Shown one piece after another: positions 43,734-53,490 of a stretch of DNA of 64,000 nucleotides. The number at the start of each line of letters is the position of its first letter. Position 1 is the stretch's first letter. The stretch is from Candidatus Hydrogenedentota bacterium (GTDB lineage: Bacteria > Hydrogenedentota > Hydrogenedentia > Hydrogenedentales > SLHB01). Both the position numbers and the translations under genes were made by a program. The stretch lies in assembly GCA_016215105.1 (NCBI GenBank), contig JACRLJ010000009.1:47837-111836 (forward strand). Direction: 5' to 3'. A model generated the notes under the pieces. It had not been told where the DNA came from, did not search any database, and worked only from the letters and a program-made list of their open reading frames with translations.

Positions 43734-45416
43734 CTAGGTCTTGATCATGGGTTGGACAGGTAACACGCAGCGGAAACCGACCGTCGTCAATTGGGATTCA
43801 GCGAACAGACCTTTGCGGTGAGAACAACGAAGTTCCGCCACAGTGGAGTGCCACGAGCCACCCCGAACCACGCGGCGGGGCGAGCCTTGGGTAATCACCG
43901 CCCCGCGCTTGGACGGGTTGTACGGCAGGAAACAATCTTGCGTCCATTCGTACACGTTTCCGGCGAGATCGTGAATTCCTTCGGGTGTATCGCCGTCCTC
44001 GTGCATGGTAATGATGGACGGCATGTTCAGGTAGTCGCCATAGTTGCAGCGCGTGGGGTCGGGTTCCAGATTGCCCCACGGATACTTGCGATTCTCCTTA
44101 CCGCGCGCCGCAAACTCCCATTGCGCCTCGGTTGGCAATTGCTTTCCCGCCCAGACCGCATAGGCGTTCGCCTCTGCCCAGGATACTCCGACCACCGGCT
44201 GCTTGGGGCCGTTGAATTCGGCGTTTCGCCAGAATTTGGGCTCCGGGCTCTTGGTGGCCTTCAGGTAAACGTCGTACTGTTCGGTCGTGACTGGACTTAC
44301 GTCCATGTAGAACGGTTCGACGTAGGCTTCGTGCTCCGGCGCTTCCTCGGGCAAGTCATTGTTGCCGATGAGAAAGCTGCCGCCCTCGATGTACACCATG
44401 CCTTCGGTGGATACGCTTGGTCCGAGTTCGCCGCCGACGCTATGGATCGACACGGGCTTATAGGATTCGTCAAAGGCGTGCAACAAGTTGCGCCGAAACT
44501 CGCCCGCGGACTGCCAGCGGTTTTCCTTTTGAGTCCGCAGGGCTTTGCCCAGCACGGTCAACAGGGACGGAGCGACATCATCGCGGACAGTGTTGATTTC
44601 CGCGGGCTCATCCAAGGGGGTCCGCAGCGTGAGCATTTCCTGGAAGAGCAGTCCCACCGCGTAAATGTCCGCCCGGAGGTCAATGACTTGGTGCAACTTC
44701 TGTTCCGGCGCCGCATAGGCCAGAGTACCCACCACGCGACCTTGTCCGGAAGCGTCGGTATCCGGGATAAGGGCTTCCTCGTCTATGGCCTTGGCCAGCC
44801 CGAAGTCCAACACCTTCACACGTTCTCCCGGCATAAGCATAACGTTTTCAGGCTTCATGTCGCGGTGTATTACCATGTGATGGGCGTATTCCAGCGCAGC
44901 GAGCACCTGGGAAACCACGGCCACCGCCAGCCGTACTTCGACGAAGCGCCGCTCCTTGCGGTGTCTGCGAAGATAGGAGCGCAGGGAGTGGCCCTTGAGA
45001 AACTCCATCGAGAGGTACATGACGCCTTCTTGAGTGGCGGTCACGTCGTGGACGGCTACGATGTTCTCATGGCGAAGCCGGCGCGCCACTTGGGCCTCCT
45101 GAATGAACAACTGCTGACCGCGTTGCGAATTCAGGAGTCTTGGATTGAGGAATTTCAGCGCGACTTTTTCTTTGATGAGCAAGTCCTGGGCGCGGTATAC
45201 GACACCCATGCCGCCGCGGCCCACGGCCTCCTCGATTTCGTATCGATCCGAGACTTTATCCCCCGGCATATAGTTAATATCCGCTTCGAACGCCGAAGCC
45301 GCCACAGCGGGAACGACGAGCCGGGCGCCGCATCCGAAACACACGCCTGCCCTTCCTTGAACTGTTGTTGGAACAAGGATACGGATACCACAATTTGCGC
45401 AAGTGACTTGTATCAT
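43734..45416 (-). CDS. Zinc-ribbon Ser/Thr protein kinase fused to a formylglycine-generating-enzyme (SUMF1) domain
   Basis: This encodes 560 residues in three parts. A zinc ribbon (about 5-32, CANC and CFGC) is first. A protein kinase domain (about 58-320) has GRGGMGVVY, Lys88 in VALKF, catalytic Asp186 in HRDMKPEN and DFG 204-206, so it should be active. A SUMF1/FGE-type domain (about 336-555) has VYIEGGSFLIG, VTTEQYDVYL, PVVGVSWAEANAYAVWAGKQLPTEAQWE-type blocks, GNVYEW and RVVRGGSW. There is no membrane span, unlike many planctomycete kinases. FGE domains also occur as signalling or ligand modules, so formylglycine formation should not be assumed. The target is unknown. Confidence 0.93.
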   Translation of the reverse strand: MIQVTCANCGIRILVPTTVQGRAGVCFGCGARLVVPAVAASAFEADINYMPGDKVSDRYEIEEAVGRGGMGVVYRAQDLLIKEKVALKFLNPRLLNSQRGQQLFIQEAQVARRLRHENIVAVHDVTATQEGVMYLSMEFLKGHSLRSYLRRHRKERRFVEVRLAVAVVSQVLAALEYAHHMVIHRDMKPENVMLMPGERVKVLDFGLAKAIDEEALIPDTDASGQGRVVGTLAYAAPEQKLHQVIDLRADIYAVGLLFQEMLTLRTPLDEPAEINTVRDDVAPSLLTVLGKALRTQKENRWQSAGEFRRNLLHAFDESYKPVSIHSVGGELGPSVSTEGMVYIEGGSFLIGNNDLPEEAPEHEAYVEPFYMDVSPVTTEQYDVYLKATKSPEPKFWRNAEFNGPKQPVVGVSWAEANAYAVWAGKQLPTEAQWEFAARGKENRKYPWGNLEPDPTRCNYGDYLNMPSIITMHEDGDTPEGIHDLAGNVYEWTQDCFLPYNPSKRGAVITQGSPRRVVRGGSWHSTVAELRCSHRKGLFAESQLTTVGFRCVLPVQPMIKT

Positions 45417-45535
45417 GGGAACTTATCGCGAGTATAACACGGTCCGCTAGCCGTCGGCAAAATCTGGATCACGGCGCGGCCGATCGCCGAATTCTGGCGC
45501 GCATGGAGGGTCTTGACGAGCGCGCCAATAATTAG

Positions 45536-45564
45536 TTGACAATCGAATGTAAAAATCGTACAGT
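45536..45564 (+). promoter_or_regulatory. Secondary sigma-70-like promoter candidate
   Basis: TTGACA, a 17-bp spacer and TACAGT (4 of 6) lie about 360 bp upstream of the large surface-protein gene. It could be an additional promoter. The rest of 45417-45535 shows no gene. Confidence 0.4.
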
Positions 45565-45672
45565 GCGTCAGCGAAGACAAGGTGGCACTGGCCGATTCTA
45601 AGGTCTCGGCGCGATTCGCCGACGCGTCTTGAAATCACTAAAATCTCGTGTAGGTCCAATTGCGAATAGGAG

Positions 45673-45701
45673 TTGACACGTAGCGGGTCGTACTCTATAA
45701 T
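45673..45701 (+). promoter_or_regulatory. Consensus sigma-70 promoter
   Basis: TTGACA (45673-45678) and TATAAT (45696-45701) are separated by exactly 17 bp, a perfect consensus match. It should start transcription near 45708, leaving a leader of about 215 nt before the TIG/CFI-box gene. Confidence 0.8.
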
Positions 45702-45922
45702 GCCTTTACGTTGACTTGAGGCGTCTCTCCGTGGCGTAGCGGGCCCGAAGAGCAGGGAGCACGGCAAGCCGAGTCGGCGGTACGATGCGCCATTCGAAAA
45801 TCTGTACTGGGAAGATCACCGTGCTGGTGGAGGCGGTGTTGTAACAGAGGAACGATTACCAAAGAGCGCGGTATAGTGGCGAGAAGTAGACTGTCCGGAA
45901 AACTGCAAAGGAGAAATGAAGC

Positions 45923-48900
45923 ATGGGGAATAGGAAGAAGCTCGTTCTAGCGTCGCTCGTGGGCGTCATGATGATGCTCTCGTTTGCGATAGGGCTGGTA
46001 CCTTCGCAATTGAGTGGTCCGCCCTTAACCGCCAAAGCGGCGCAAGGCGCGACGGAAGTCGCGATTAGCGCTGATGGTGTCACCCCCGTAGGTGACAATT
46101 TCTCCATTCCCGTTGGTGGCGAACAATCTTTCACCGCACTGAGCGTCACCAATGGCGCAGGAACCCATCTGATTTCGACCGGTGACGCGTCGTGGTCGTT
46201 GGCGACCGACGGCGCCGCCGCGTTGAGCGCGGTAGCGGGCGACTTTGTCGCGACCGTATCGGCGCTGGCTCCCGGCGAAGCGGGGTTGTATGTGTCCACG
46301 GGCGATGGCCTGTCGGACCTCGTCAACCTGACGCTGTACAACCTCAAGTCGGCCAAGAACGGCTATGGCACGCTTGATTCCGTGACCATTACGCAGCCGA
46401 CGAACAATACGACGCTGCACGTGCCGAGTGGCGCGACGGCGGTACCTTTGACGCTTACTTCGGCGACGAATAATCCGGCGAACACCGCCAAGGTGGAATA
46501 TTCGGACTCGACCAGCGCCAATTACGGGTTTTCGACGACCCCGCCTTACGCGGTCACGATTCCCGACGTGAAGGCGCTTGGCGCGACGGCGACGATCACC
46601 GCAGTTGCGTCGAGTATCGCCAAATATGGCAACACCGTTTCGGACAGCGTCACCATCAGCATTCAAGCCGATGCGGCGGACGGGAACGATGACGGACTTC
46701 CGGACAATCCGTTCGGTCTTGGCCTTGGAGAAGGCGAACACTGGGTATCCGTCATTGATGCGGGCGGTGGCCACTACCGCTACGTGTATGTGGTTGGTAT
46801 GGGCGTTGGCGCGAAAGCCATCGACATCCCGACCGGCGGCGTATCAGTCTCCATTGCGGACCCGGCCAATCCCGCCCGCGTTGTGACGGTTACGGCTCCC
46901 CCGAACCTTCTGGCCGCGGGCCAGTCTGGACTGCTGGTCGTTGAGGCGGCCGACGATATCACCACATTGCTCGGCGCGACCCAAGCCGCCAACGTGAATG
47001 CCGAACCGGCCGGTGGACTCGTCACTGGCGGTCAGTACGTTGAGATCGGCGTTCTTGTCAGCAGCGATGGCGGTACGACATTTGGCGAGATCGACAACGC
47101 GGCGCTTACCTCGAACCCGTTGACTCTTGAAATTCAGGGTCTGAGTGTTCTGGCGGGCGACAACGTCAGGCTCTTTGACTATCCGACGACGATAACGAAC
47201 GGCAATCCGATCGGTGTGACAGCGGACAGTTCTGGCGCGTGGGCGCAGATATCCGGTGGCACGCAGGTCGTAGATGGAACGATGACGGCGGAGTTGACGT
47301 CGCTATCGATGTTCGCGCCGTACAGCACTCCAACGGCGATTCACCTTTTCGGCGTGAACAACACCAGCGGCGACCCGAATGTCACTGGCGCTCAAGCGTA
47401 CAGCGTGAATGGCGGCTCGGTTGATGTGACCGTCGATAATCTGCCGGCGGGAAGCGTAACCATCACCATCGATGGCGTTACCGCAACCCAGACCAACCGT
47501 GTCGGCAACGTGATCACCATCACGGCGCCGAATGCGGCGGCACTGGCTACCCCGGCGAGCTCGAACGCGGTTGACATCCGAATCGTAGAAGACGCTGACG
47601 CGACAAACTTCGATGTATCGCCGAAGGGCTTCACGTATGTTGGACCTATTCTTACCAGCGTGAGTCCCCCGTCGGGATCGCACAACGGCGGTGATGCCAT
47701 TACAATCACCGGTTCCGGGTTTGGCGGAACGGCGACGGCGGATATTGGCGGCGCGGCTGTGACCAGCCCGTCGGTGGTCAATGCGACCACGATAACCGGC
47801 GTTACCGGATCACACACCCCGGGTAACTTCACGCTCACGGTAACGTTGAGCAACAACTACCAAGGTACGGCGAACGGTCTGTATTCGTACCTGCCGGACG
47901 CGCCGACGCTGACCAGCGTGTTCCCCGACGCGGTTTACACGGACGGTGGCTACACGGTCAAGGCGACGGGCACGAACTTCGTTGACCCGAATGCCCTGCT
48001 GAAGGCCGCTGCCCAAACCTATGGCTTGTTCACGGCCGCCAAGGGCGTGCAAGATCCGTCGGTGGACCGTCCCGCAGTCGAGGTGCAGTTCCTTGACGAT
48101 ACCCACATGAATCTGGTTACTCCGCAAGTCACCGCCGCGGGGCTGTACGATATGTACATGGCCACGGGCTTGGACGTTGCGGCGAAGGCCCTGTACAGTT
48201 CTGGTATGGTAGATTTCACCTTCGTTGACCCCGCAAGCGCGACGATGCACATTACGAGCATCGATCCGAACATTGGGCCGCTGGCGGGAGGCAACAGTGT
48301 CGCGATTTCGGGTGACCATTTCCCTGTCGCGGCTGGCGGTGACATCACGTCCGGAAACGTGCTGCGCGTCGCGAACGCCTTTGGGGCGAACGGAACTATC
48401 GTTAACATTAACCTGAGCCTGTTCCGCGGCACCGACGCCGTGGGCGCGCCGGCGGCGATCAACGGCAAGGTTACGTTCTCGACGAGCGTGTTGACCCCGC
48501 GCAATGGCGGCGTGGCCGACCCGCCGTTCGTAGCCGATGCGCTGCTGGGAACGTGGTACGCGAAGACGGCATCGGTTTCCGCCGCCACGGCTGGCGAAGT
48601 CAGCTATGTGTTCTCCGGCGGCACAACCGAAATCACGACCTTCGACAATCAGCGGTTCGGAGGAACGGTGACGGATCAGCAGAATCCGTTCCCGTTGGGC
48701 TTCTTCCGGTTCGACGTGGTGGGCGCCACCAATGACACCACCATCGTTCAACCCACGAACATCACCATGGCCGATCACTCGGCGGTGGCGCTTACCGACG
48801 TCTCCGGCCAGGGCGGCTTCTTCAATGTGGGCACGAGCGCGGCCACGCCTCCGACGGCGAATGTGTACTTCGGAGACAAGACGGCGGCGCTTGACACGAC

Positions 48901-50692
48901 GAAGAGAGCGCAGACCTCGACCCTGCTCTACGTGTTTGCGCCTGCGGGCGACGCAGCGGGCGGAGTTGATGTCCGCGTGGTCAATCCGGCCGACGCGACT
49001 GACTTTGCGATTTCGCGCGCAAGCCAGCTCTATGCGTCCGGTGGCGGGTACACGTACAATCCCGCTCCGCCGGCGTTGACCGTTGACTCCATCACGCCCA
49101 ATGAAGCGTGGGCGTTCGGTGGTACGGTCGCGCATATCAGCGGCACGAAGTTTGAATACGGCGCGAAGGCCGTATCGCAAGTGTTCTTCGGTTCCGTGGC
49201 GGCCGAGATTGCCCCGGCTCCGTACGTGAACACCTCGACAGATCTCTACGTGATTGTGCCGCCGTTGGCGAATCCTTCGGCGACGCTTGCCTCTCCGACG
49301 CAACAGGTCGACATCACGGTGACGAATTCGGATAGCGAATCGGTCGTCAAGCCGAATTTCTTCACCTACAACCTGTACACCCGGAGCACGGAGACGTACG
49401 ACGATACCGGTGACGTGTATACAACCGGGTTCGCGTTCACTCAGACCACCGGCACTGGCGCCACTGGCCAGAAGGTGTCGTTGAGTGACGACGCGGCCAC
49501 GGCCGGCGCATTCGTAGTACCGGCCGGAATTACCGCGGCCAAGCCGACGAGCACCGGTCAGATCTTTGGATTGGTGCGCGCGACGAAGGTACCGGGTGTG
49601 TTTGGCGTTCAGGATCTGCCGGGAACGGCCATTGGCAACATCTGGAACTTCGATATTCACCTCTATAGCGGTGACTATCCGTTCGATGAAATCAATGTGT
49701 CCTTCAACACGGACGAGACACCGATCACGCTGCGGTACCCGACCGACGACGCGACCCTGACACTGGCGGTGAACAGCGCTACGCTGTCCACGTACTCGCA
49801 CGACAGTACGTTTGATTACAACACCAGCTCGTTGAGTGTGAGCGCGCCAGCGCTGTACCAGTCCAACGTGCTTCCGTCCGAAGAAGTCGTGACGGCTGGA
49901 AATATCACCGAAGTGACGACGCGTCTGTACCACCTCAGCGCTTTGGCGCTGCGTAAGGACGCCGAGCCGCCGGTTATCAGCTGTGACCTCGAGGGCGCCG
50001 ATCGTGAAGCGAACGAAGGCGACACGATTGATCTCACGGGTCAAGGCCTCGGCTGGGTTACGGGCATCGAAGTCCTGACCGACAGCGACGTGGGCACCAA
50101 GAGTGTCACGGACGTGCTTGCTGGGAGTATAAGCGCGGATGAGTACCACATCAGCTTCCGGTTCCCGGCAGTTCAGGCGGCCGCGGATGGTCCGGCTCAG
50201 TTGCGCGTACTCGTGAACGATGGTACAGCCGGCGGTCGTACGCTAATCGTGAATGGCCTGACGGTCAGAGCGACTACGCGGCCTCCGACCGGCCTTCTGC
50301 AGCTGCTCCTTGGCCTACTGGTCGCCCTGTTCGGTCTGGCTGGCGGCGGTGACCACGGCGGTGGCGGCGGTGGCCCGTGCTTCATTGCGACGGCTGCCTA
50401 TGGCACCCCGATGGCCCAGCAGATCGACACGCTGCGCGACTTCCGCGACGCGTACCTGCTGAACAACGCGGTTGGTAGCGCCTTCGTGGACGCTTACTAC
50501 CACGTCAGCCCGGCGGTCGCCGATGTCGTGGCGAAGAGCCCGGTAATGGCGGCTGTGGTGCGCATCTTGCTCGTGCCGGTCATCCTATTGGCCAAGATGG
50601 CCGTAGCCATGCCGCACCTGACCATCGCCCTGTCGCTCCTGACGGGCTTGGCGATGTTCCTGCGCCGGCTTAAGAAGGCCAAGAAGGCCTAG
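45923..50692 (+). CDS. Large secreted TIG/IPT repeat protein with CFI-box C-terminus
   Basis: This encodes 1589 residues, preceded by AAAGGAGAAATG-type initiation sequence. A signal peptide (about 1-38) is followed by immunoglobulin-like repeats. At least four IPT/TIG units are visible: LTSVSPPSGSHNGGDAITITG near 575, LTSVFPDAVYTDGGYTVKATG near 660, ITSIDPNIGPLAGGNSVAISG near 775 and DSITPNEAWAFGGTVAHISG near 1055. A Gly-rich stretch leads to a CFI-box C-terminal region from Cys1486 (CFIATAAYG) with LRDFRDAYLL, a membrane span and a basic KKAKKA end. CFI-box C-termini are found on surface or cell-envelope proteins. It has its own promoter and terminator, so it is likely highly expressed. Its function is presumably adhesive or structural; this is inferred. 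Confidence 0.9.
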   Translation: MGNRKKLVLASLVGVMMMLSFAIGLVPSQLSGPPLTAKAAQGATEVAISADGVTPVGDNFSIPVGGEQSFTALSVTNGAGTHLISTGDASWSLATDGAAALSAVAGDFVATVSALAPGEAGLYVSTGDGLSDLVNLTLYNLKSAKNGYGTLDSVTITQPTNNTTLHVPSGATAVPLTLTSATNNPANTAKVEYSDSTSANYGFSTTPPYAVTIPDVKALGATATITAVASSIAKYGNTVSDSVTISIQADAADGNDDGLPDNPFGLGLGEGEHWVSVIDAGGGHYRYVYVVGMGVGAKAIDIPTGGVSVSIADPANPARVVTVTAPPNLLAAGQSGLLVVEAADDITTLLGATQAANVNAEPAGGLVTGGQYVEIGVLVSSDGGTTFGEIDNAALTSNPLTLEIQGLSVLAGDNVRLFDYPTTITNGNPIGVTADSSGAWAQISGGTQVVDGTMTAELTSLSMFAPYSTPTAIHLFGVNNTSGDPNVTGAQAYSVNGGSVDVTVDNLPAGSVTITIDGVTATQTNRVGNVITITAPNAAALATPASSNAVDIRIVEDADATNFDVSPKGFTYVGPILTSVSPPSGSHNGGDAITITGSGFGGTATADIGGAAVTSPSVVNATTITGVTGSHTPGNFTLTVTLSNNYQGTANGLYSYLPDAPTLTSVFPDAVYTDGGYTVKATGTNFVDPNALLKAAAQTYGLFTAAKGVQDPSVDRPAVEVQFLDDTHMNLVTPQVTAAGLYDMYMATGLDVAAKALYSSGMVDFTFVDPASATMHITSIDPNIGPLAGGNSVAISGDHFPVAAGGDITSGNVLRVANAFGANGTIVNINLSLFRGTDAVGAPAAINGKVTFSTSVLTPRNGGVADPPFVADALLGTWYAKTASVSAATAGEVSYVFSGGTTEITTFDNQRFGGTVTDQQNPFPLGFFRFDVVGATNDTTIVQPTNITMADHSAVALTDVSGQGGFFNVGTSAATPPTANVYFGDKTAALDTTKRAQTSTLLYVFAPAGDAAGGVDVRVVNPADATDFAISRASQLYASGGGYTYNPAPPALTVDSITPNEAWAFGGTVAHISGTKFEYGAKAVSQVFFGSVAAEIAPAPYVNTSTDLYVIVPPLANPSATLASPTQQVDITVTNSDSESVVKPNFFTYNLYTRSTETYDDTGDVYTTGFAFTQTTGTGATGQKVSLSDDAATAGAFVVPAGITAAKPTSTGQIFGLVRATKVPGVFGVQDLPGTAIGNIWNFDIHLYSGDYPFDEINVSFNTDETPITLRYPTDDATLTLAVNSATLSTYSHDSTFDYNTSSLSVSAPALYQSNVLPSEEVVTAGNITEVTTRLYHLSALALRKDAEPPVISCDLEGADREANEGDTIDLTGQGLGWVTGIEVLTDSDVGTKSVTDVLAGSISADEYHISFRFPAVQAAADGPAQLRVLVNDGTAGGRTLIVNGLTVRATTRPPTGLLQLLLGLLVALFGLAGGGDHGGGGGGPCFIATAAYGTPMAQQIDTLRDFRDAYLLNNAVGSAFVDAYYHVSPAVADVVAKSPVMAAVVRILLVPVILLAKMAVAMPHLTIALSLLTGLAMFLRRLKKAKKA

Positions 50693-50709
50693 GTCCCTAA
50701 TCACACAAC

Positions 50710-50745
50710 GGCCCCGGTGGGAGCCAATTGGCTCCCACCGGGGCC
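50710..50745 (+). terminator. Perfect intrinsic terminator
   Basis: A perfect 16-bp stem (arms 50710-50725 and 50730-50745) with an AATT loop is followed by TTTTCCTTT. It lies 18 bp after the TIG/CFI-box stop codon. Confidence 0.95.
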
Positions 50746-50876
50746 TTTTCCTTTGGCGATGCCGGTTTGGGGTTTGGGGTAGCGCATGGGGGTAGGGCGC
50801 TTTCGCCGAGAGTGCCCGATGGCGCGCGAACGCGATGTCGAATTGGGGCGGATTTGGGTGAAAACCGGGGCGGTTT

Positions 50877-50992
50877 GGCAAAACCGTCCCTACCCGGTCG
50901 CGGCAAACCGTCCCTACCCGATCTCGCCGAATCGTCCCTACCCGGTCATGGCAACGCGCCCCTACCCGGTCATGGTAACGCGTCCCAAACCG
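50877..50992. repeat. 24-bp tandem repeat (CCGTCCCTACCC core), about five copies
   Basis: Units start at about 50877, 50902, 50926, 50950 and 50974, each 24-25 bp, with the last diverged. Read in one frame they give RPYP-type repeats, but there is no ribosome-binding site or normal protein. The unit core also occurs at 38352-38365. The region 50746-51085 holds nothing else. Confidence 0.75.
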
Positions 50993-51085
50993 AATTCCCT
51001 ATTGTTGATCGGCGTGGCAACCCTGGTCGGAACGAGTCCGTGGGACGTTTGATCCCTTTCGGCCAAGCCGGTACGATGGGACTCT

Positions 51086-52597
51086 GTGGACCGTCAAACC
51101 CCAACCGCCCCAAAGGAGTGGCCTGTCTTGGCGCTGCTGCTCGCAGTGGCGCTTGTGGTCCGTGTGTTTTTCTGGGTGGCGCTGGGGCGCGCGCTGGATT
51201 CGGCCGACGCCGTTCAATACGTCGAAATGGCCACCCAGTTTGCCGCGGGTGACTTTCGTTCGTTTGATCCCCGCATACCGATTTTATACTCGGCGTTGTG
51301 CGCGGGCGCGTCGCTCGCCTTCCCTGACATCGAGACCGCCTGCCGGATGGTTTCGCTGCTTTGTTCCGTCCTGACGCTGCTCCCAGTCTATTGGCTATCG
51401 CGAGCGTTGCACGGCGTACCGGCGGCGCGAATCGCCGCGCTCGTGACCGCCACGTGGCCGTGGCTGGCGGACTACGGCAGCCGCGTGGCGCCGGAGTCGC
51501 TCGCTCTATTGTTGTGGTTTACGACGGTCTATCTGCTCGCCGAAGGATTGTTGCGGCGCGCGGCGTATCTGCCCTTTGCGGCGCTCACCATATTCGGACT
51601 TTATCTCGCGCGCCCAGAGGGCGTTCTCACGCTTCTTGCGGCGCCTCTTGGCGGAGTACTTCTCGTGGCGGGACGTCCGAACAAGGGAGCCGCGTTTATC
51701 AGACTCGGCCTGTTCGTCGCCATGGCCGCGGCGCTGGTTGTGGCCGCGGTGCTGGTGATGCGCTCACTGACGGGGCACGCGGCGCTGAGTTACCGGGCGG
51801 CCAGCGTCGCCGCTTCCGCGCACTATCTCACGAGCCGAGCCGTGGAGCTTGGAAAGACGTTCTCGAAGGTGTTTACCGAAGTGATTCCCATCATGCTTGG
51901 TCCGCTGCTTCTCATGTTCGCCGGAGTAGGCGCCTTTCAAAAATCCGAAAGACCGCGTGATTTCCGGCTTGAGATCTATGTGCTGTTTTTTGCCGCAGTG
52001 CAATTCACCGCGGCGGTGCTCAGCACGTATCCCGAACCACGCTACGCGATGGCGGTCATCGTCGCGCTCATGCTTTGGGCGGCGCGAGGCATGGCCCTGG
52101 TCTCGCGGCAAGCGCGCGACAACGGGTACGGCGGGGCCGTTGCGTCGGCCCCGGTGACTACAATGCTGGCGCTAATGGCTTTTGGCGCGGCGACGGTGTT
52201 TGTTCCGGAGTGGATGGGCCGCATACCGCGCGACCCGATCGAGTACAAGCTTGCCGGAGTCTGGATGAAGCAGCACCTCGAGCCCGGCCTTATCCTGACA
52301 CGCAAACCCCAGGTGGGATACTACGCCGGCATGAAGAGCTTCGGGCCGAGCGCCCACGCTACGGTAGAAAGCGTGACCACTGAAGCGGAAGCCGCCGGCG
52401 CAAGATACCTCGTGCTGGACGAACGGTACACCGCCTCGATGGCGCCGGGCTTGAAACCGCTGCTCGACGCCAAGCGCCCGGCGCCGGCCGGATTGAAGCT
52501 CGTGACCGACAGCGTTTCCCCCTACCCGGGGGCCAGCGTGGTCATCTACGAGTTTACGCAAGCTCCACGCACCCCCAGCGTGTCTGGGACGCAATAA
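51086..52597 (+). CDS. Membrane glycosyltransferase, GT39/ArnT-like
   Basis: This encodes 503 residues from a GTG at 51086. A TTG at 51128, 9 bp after AAGGAG, is a possible alternative start and would trim 14 residues. About ten membrane spans are predicted, with a first extracytoplasmic loop containing RALDSADAVQY, the acidic residues that bind the polyprenyl-phosphate sugar donor in this superfamily. A soluble C-terminal domain (about 385-495) contains GYYAGMKSFGPSA. Such enzymes transfer sugars from lipid carriers to lipids, glycans or proteins outside the membrane. The gene sits 10 bp before a GT9 gene, so both may build a cell-surface glycan. Confidence 0.9.
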   Translation: MDRQTPTAPKEWPVLALLLAVALVVRVFFWVALGRALDSADAVQYVEMATQFAAGDFRSFDPRIPILYSALCAGASLAFPDIETACRMVSLLCSVLTLLPVYWLSRALHGVPAARIAALVTATWPWLADYGSRVAPESLALLLWFTTVYLLAEGLLRRAAYLPFAALTIFGLYLARPEGVLTLLAAPLGGVLLVAGRPNKGAAFIRLGLFVAMAAALVVAAVLVMRSLTGHAALSYRAASVAASAHYLTSRAVELGKTFSKVFTEVIPIMLGPLLLMFAGVGAFQKSERPRDFRLEIYVLFFAAVQFTAAVLSTYPEPRYAMAVIVALMLWAARGMALVSRQARDNGYGGAVASAPVTTMLALMAFGAATVFVPEWMGRIPRDPIEYKLAGVWMKQHLEPGLILTRKPQVGYYAGMKSFGPSAHATVESVTTEAEAAGARYLVLDERYTASMAPGLKPLLDAKRPAPAGLKLVTDSVSPYPGASVVIYEFTQAPRTPSVSGTQ

Positions 52598-52607
52598 TGC
52601 GCGCTGT

Positions 52608-53465
52608 ATGACTGCGGCATCTTCCCCATCAACTTTGGTGATTCATAGCGGCGGAATCGGCGACTTCCTGTTGATGTGTCCATCGCTCGTGGGTCTCGGC
52701 GGGGCCGGCTTGGTGGAAGTGGCCGGCCGGCTCGAGCGGGTACAGCTTGCTGTCGCGGGCGGACTGGCCCGCAAGGCGCACGACTTGGACGCGCTCGATT
52801 TTGCGTCGATATTCAGCTCCCCTTCCGTGCGTCTCAGGCGATCGTTGGCGCCCTTCGAACGAGTTGTGGTGTGGATGCGTGACGACGAAGGTCTCATACA
52901 CAGCGGTTTGAGCGAGGCAGGCGTTCGAGATGTGCGGGTGTTTCCCGGCCTGCCACCCGCCGGATGGCGCGCCCACGCGTCGGAGTACTATCTGGACTGC
53001 CTCGGCGGGAACCGGGACCGAATTCGATCTCCGCTACTCTCGGTTCCGCCCGCGCCAACACAGCGCGACGTTATTGTCCACTGCGGAAGCGGCGGGACGA
53101 CGAAGAACTGGCCCTTGGAGCGGTACGTAGCGACAGCGCAGAGACTCGCGCAGCTTGGCCGAAGTGTGACGTGGTGCGTGGGACCGGCGGAAAACTCAAT
53201 TCGATTACCATCTGACGCGAGCGTTATCCGCGTCGACGCGCTGACTGAACTCGCGGCCATTCTGGCTGCGGCCACACTTTACATTGGCAACGATAGCGGG
53301 ATTTCGCACCTGGCGGCCGCGGTAGGATGCCCGGCGGTAGTCATATTTGGCCCTACCGAAGCGACACTATGGGCGCCCATGGGAGAATGCGTGCGGGTCG
53401 TTCAGGGCGCGCCCTGGCCGAGTGTGGATGACGCGCTGGAGGCCGTCCATTCGATACTGGGTTAG
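52608..53465 (+). CDS. GT9-family glycosyltransferase (heptosyltransferase-like)
   Basis: This encodes 285 residues. IHSGGIGDFLLMCPSL near 12 is the N-terminal donor-side loop of GT9 enzymes, and GNDSGISHLAAAVGCPAVVIFGPTEATLWAP near 225-255 is the C-terminal nucleotide-sugar-binding block. GT9 members add heptose or related sugars to lipopolysaccharide or O-antigen-like glycans. The protein is about 60 residues shorter than WaaC/WaaF, so the sugar donor is uncertain. It starts 10 bp after the GT39-like gene and is probably in the same unit. A convergent TPR gene ends 25 bp downstream. Confidence 0.88.
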   Translation: MTAASSPSTLVIHSGGIGDFLLMCPSLVGLGGAGLVEVAGRLERVQLAVAGGLARKAHDLDALDFASIFSSPSVRLRRSLAPFERVVVWMRDDEGLIHSGLSEAGVRDVRVFPGLPPAGWRAHASEYYLDCLGGNRDRIRSPLLSVPPAPTQRDVIVHCGSGGTTKNWPLERYVATAQRLAQLGRSVTWCVGPAENSIRLPSDASVIRVDALTELAAILAAATLYIGNDSGISHLAAAVGCPAVVIFGPTEATLWAPMGECVRVVQGAPWPSVDDALEAVHSILG

Positions 53466-53490
53466 AGGCAATAAGGCGGGATCTACCGGC

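Noticed and set aside
43791..45437. A 548-codon plus-strand frame opposite the kinase-FGE gene
   Set aside because: Shadow of the kinase gene; the kinase strand has all catalytic motifs.
45708..45922. Possible cyclic-di-GMP (GEMM) riboswitch in the long leader
   Set aside because: Some GC-rich pairing is visible but the conserved GEMM blocks could not be found.
47810..50149. A 779-codon minus-strand frame opposite the TIG protein
   Set aside because: Arg/His/Val-rich antisense of a repetitive gene, without start context.
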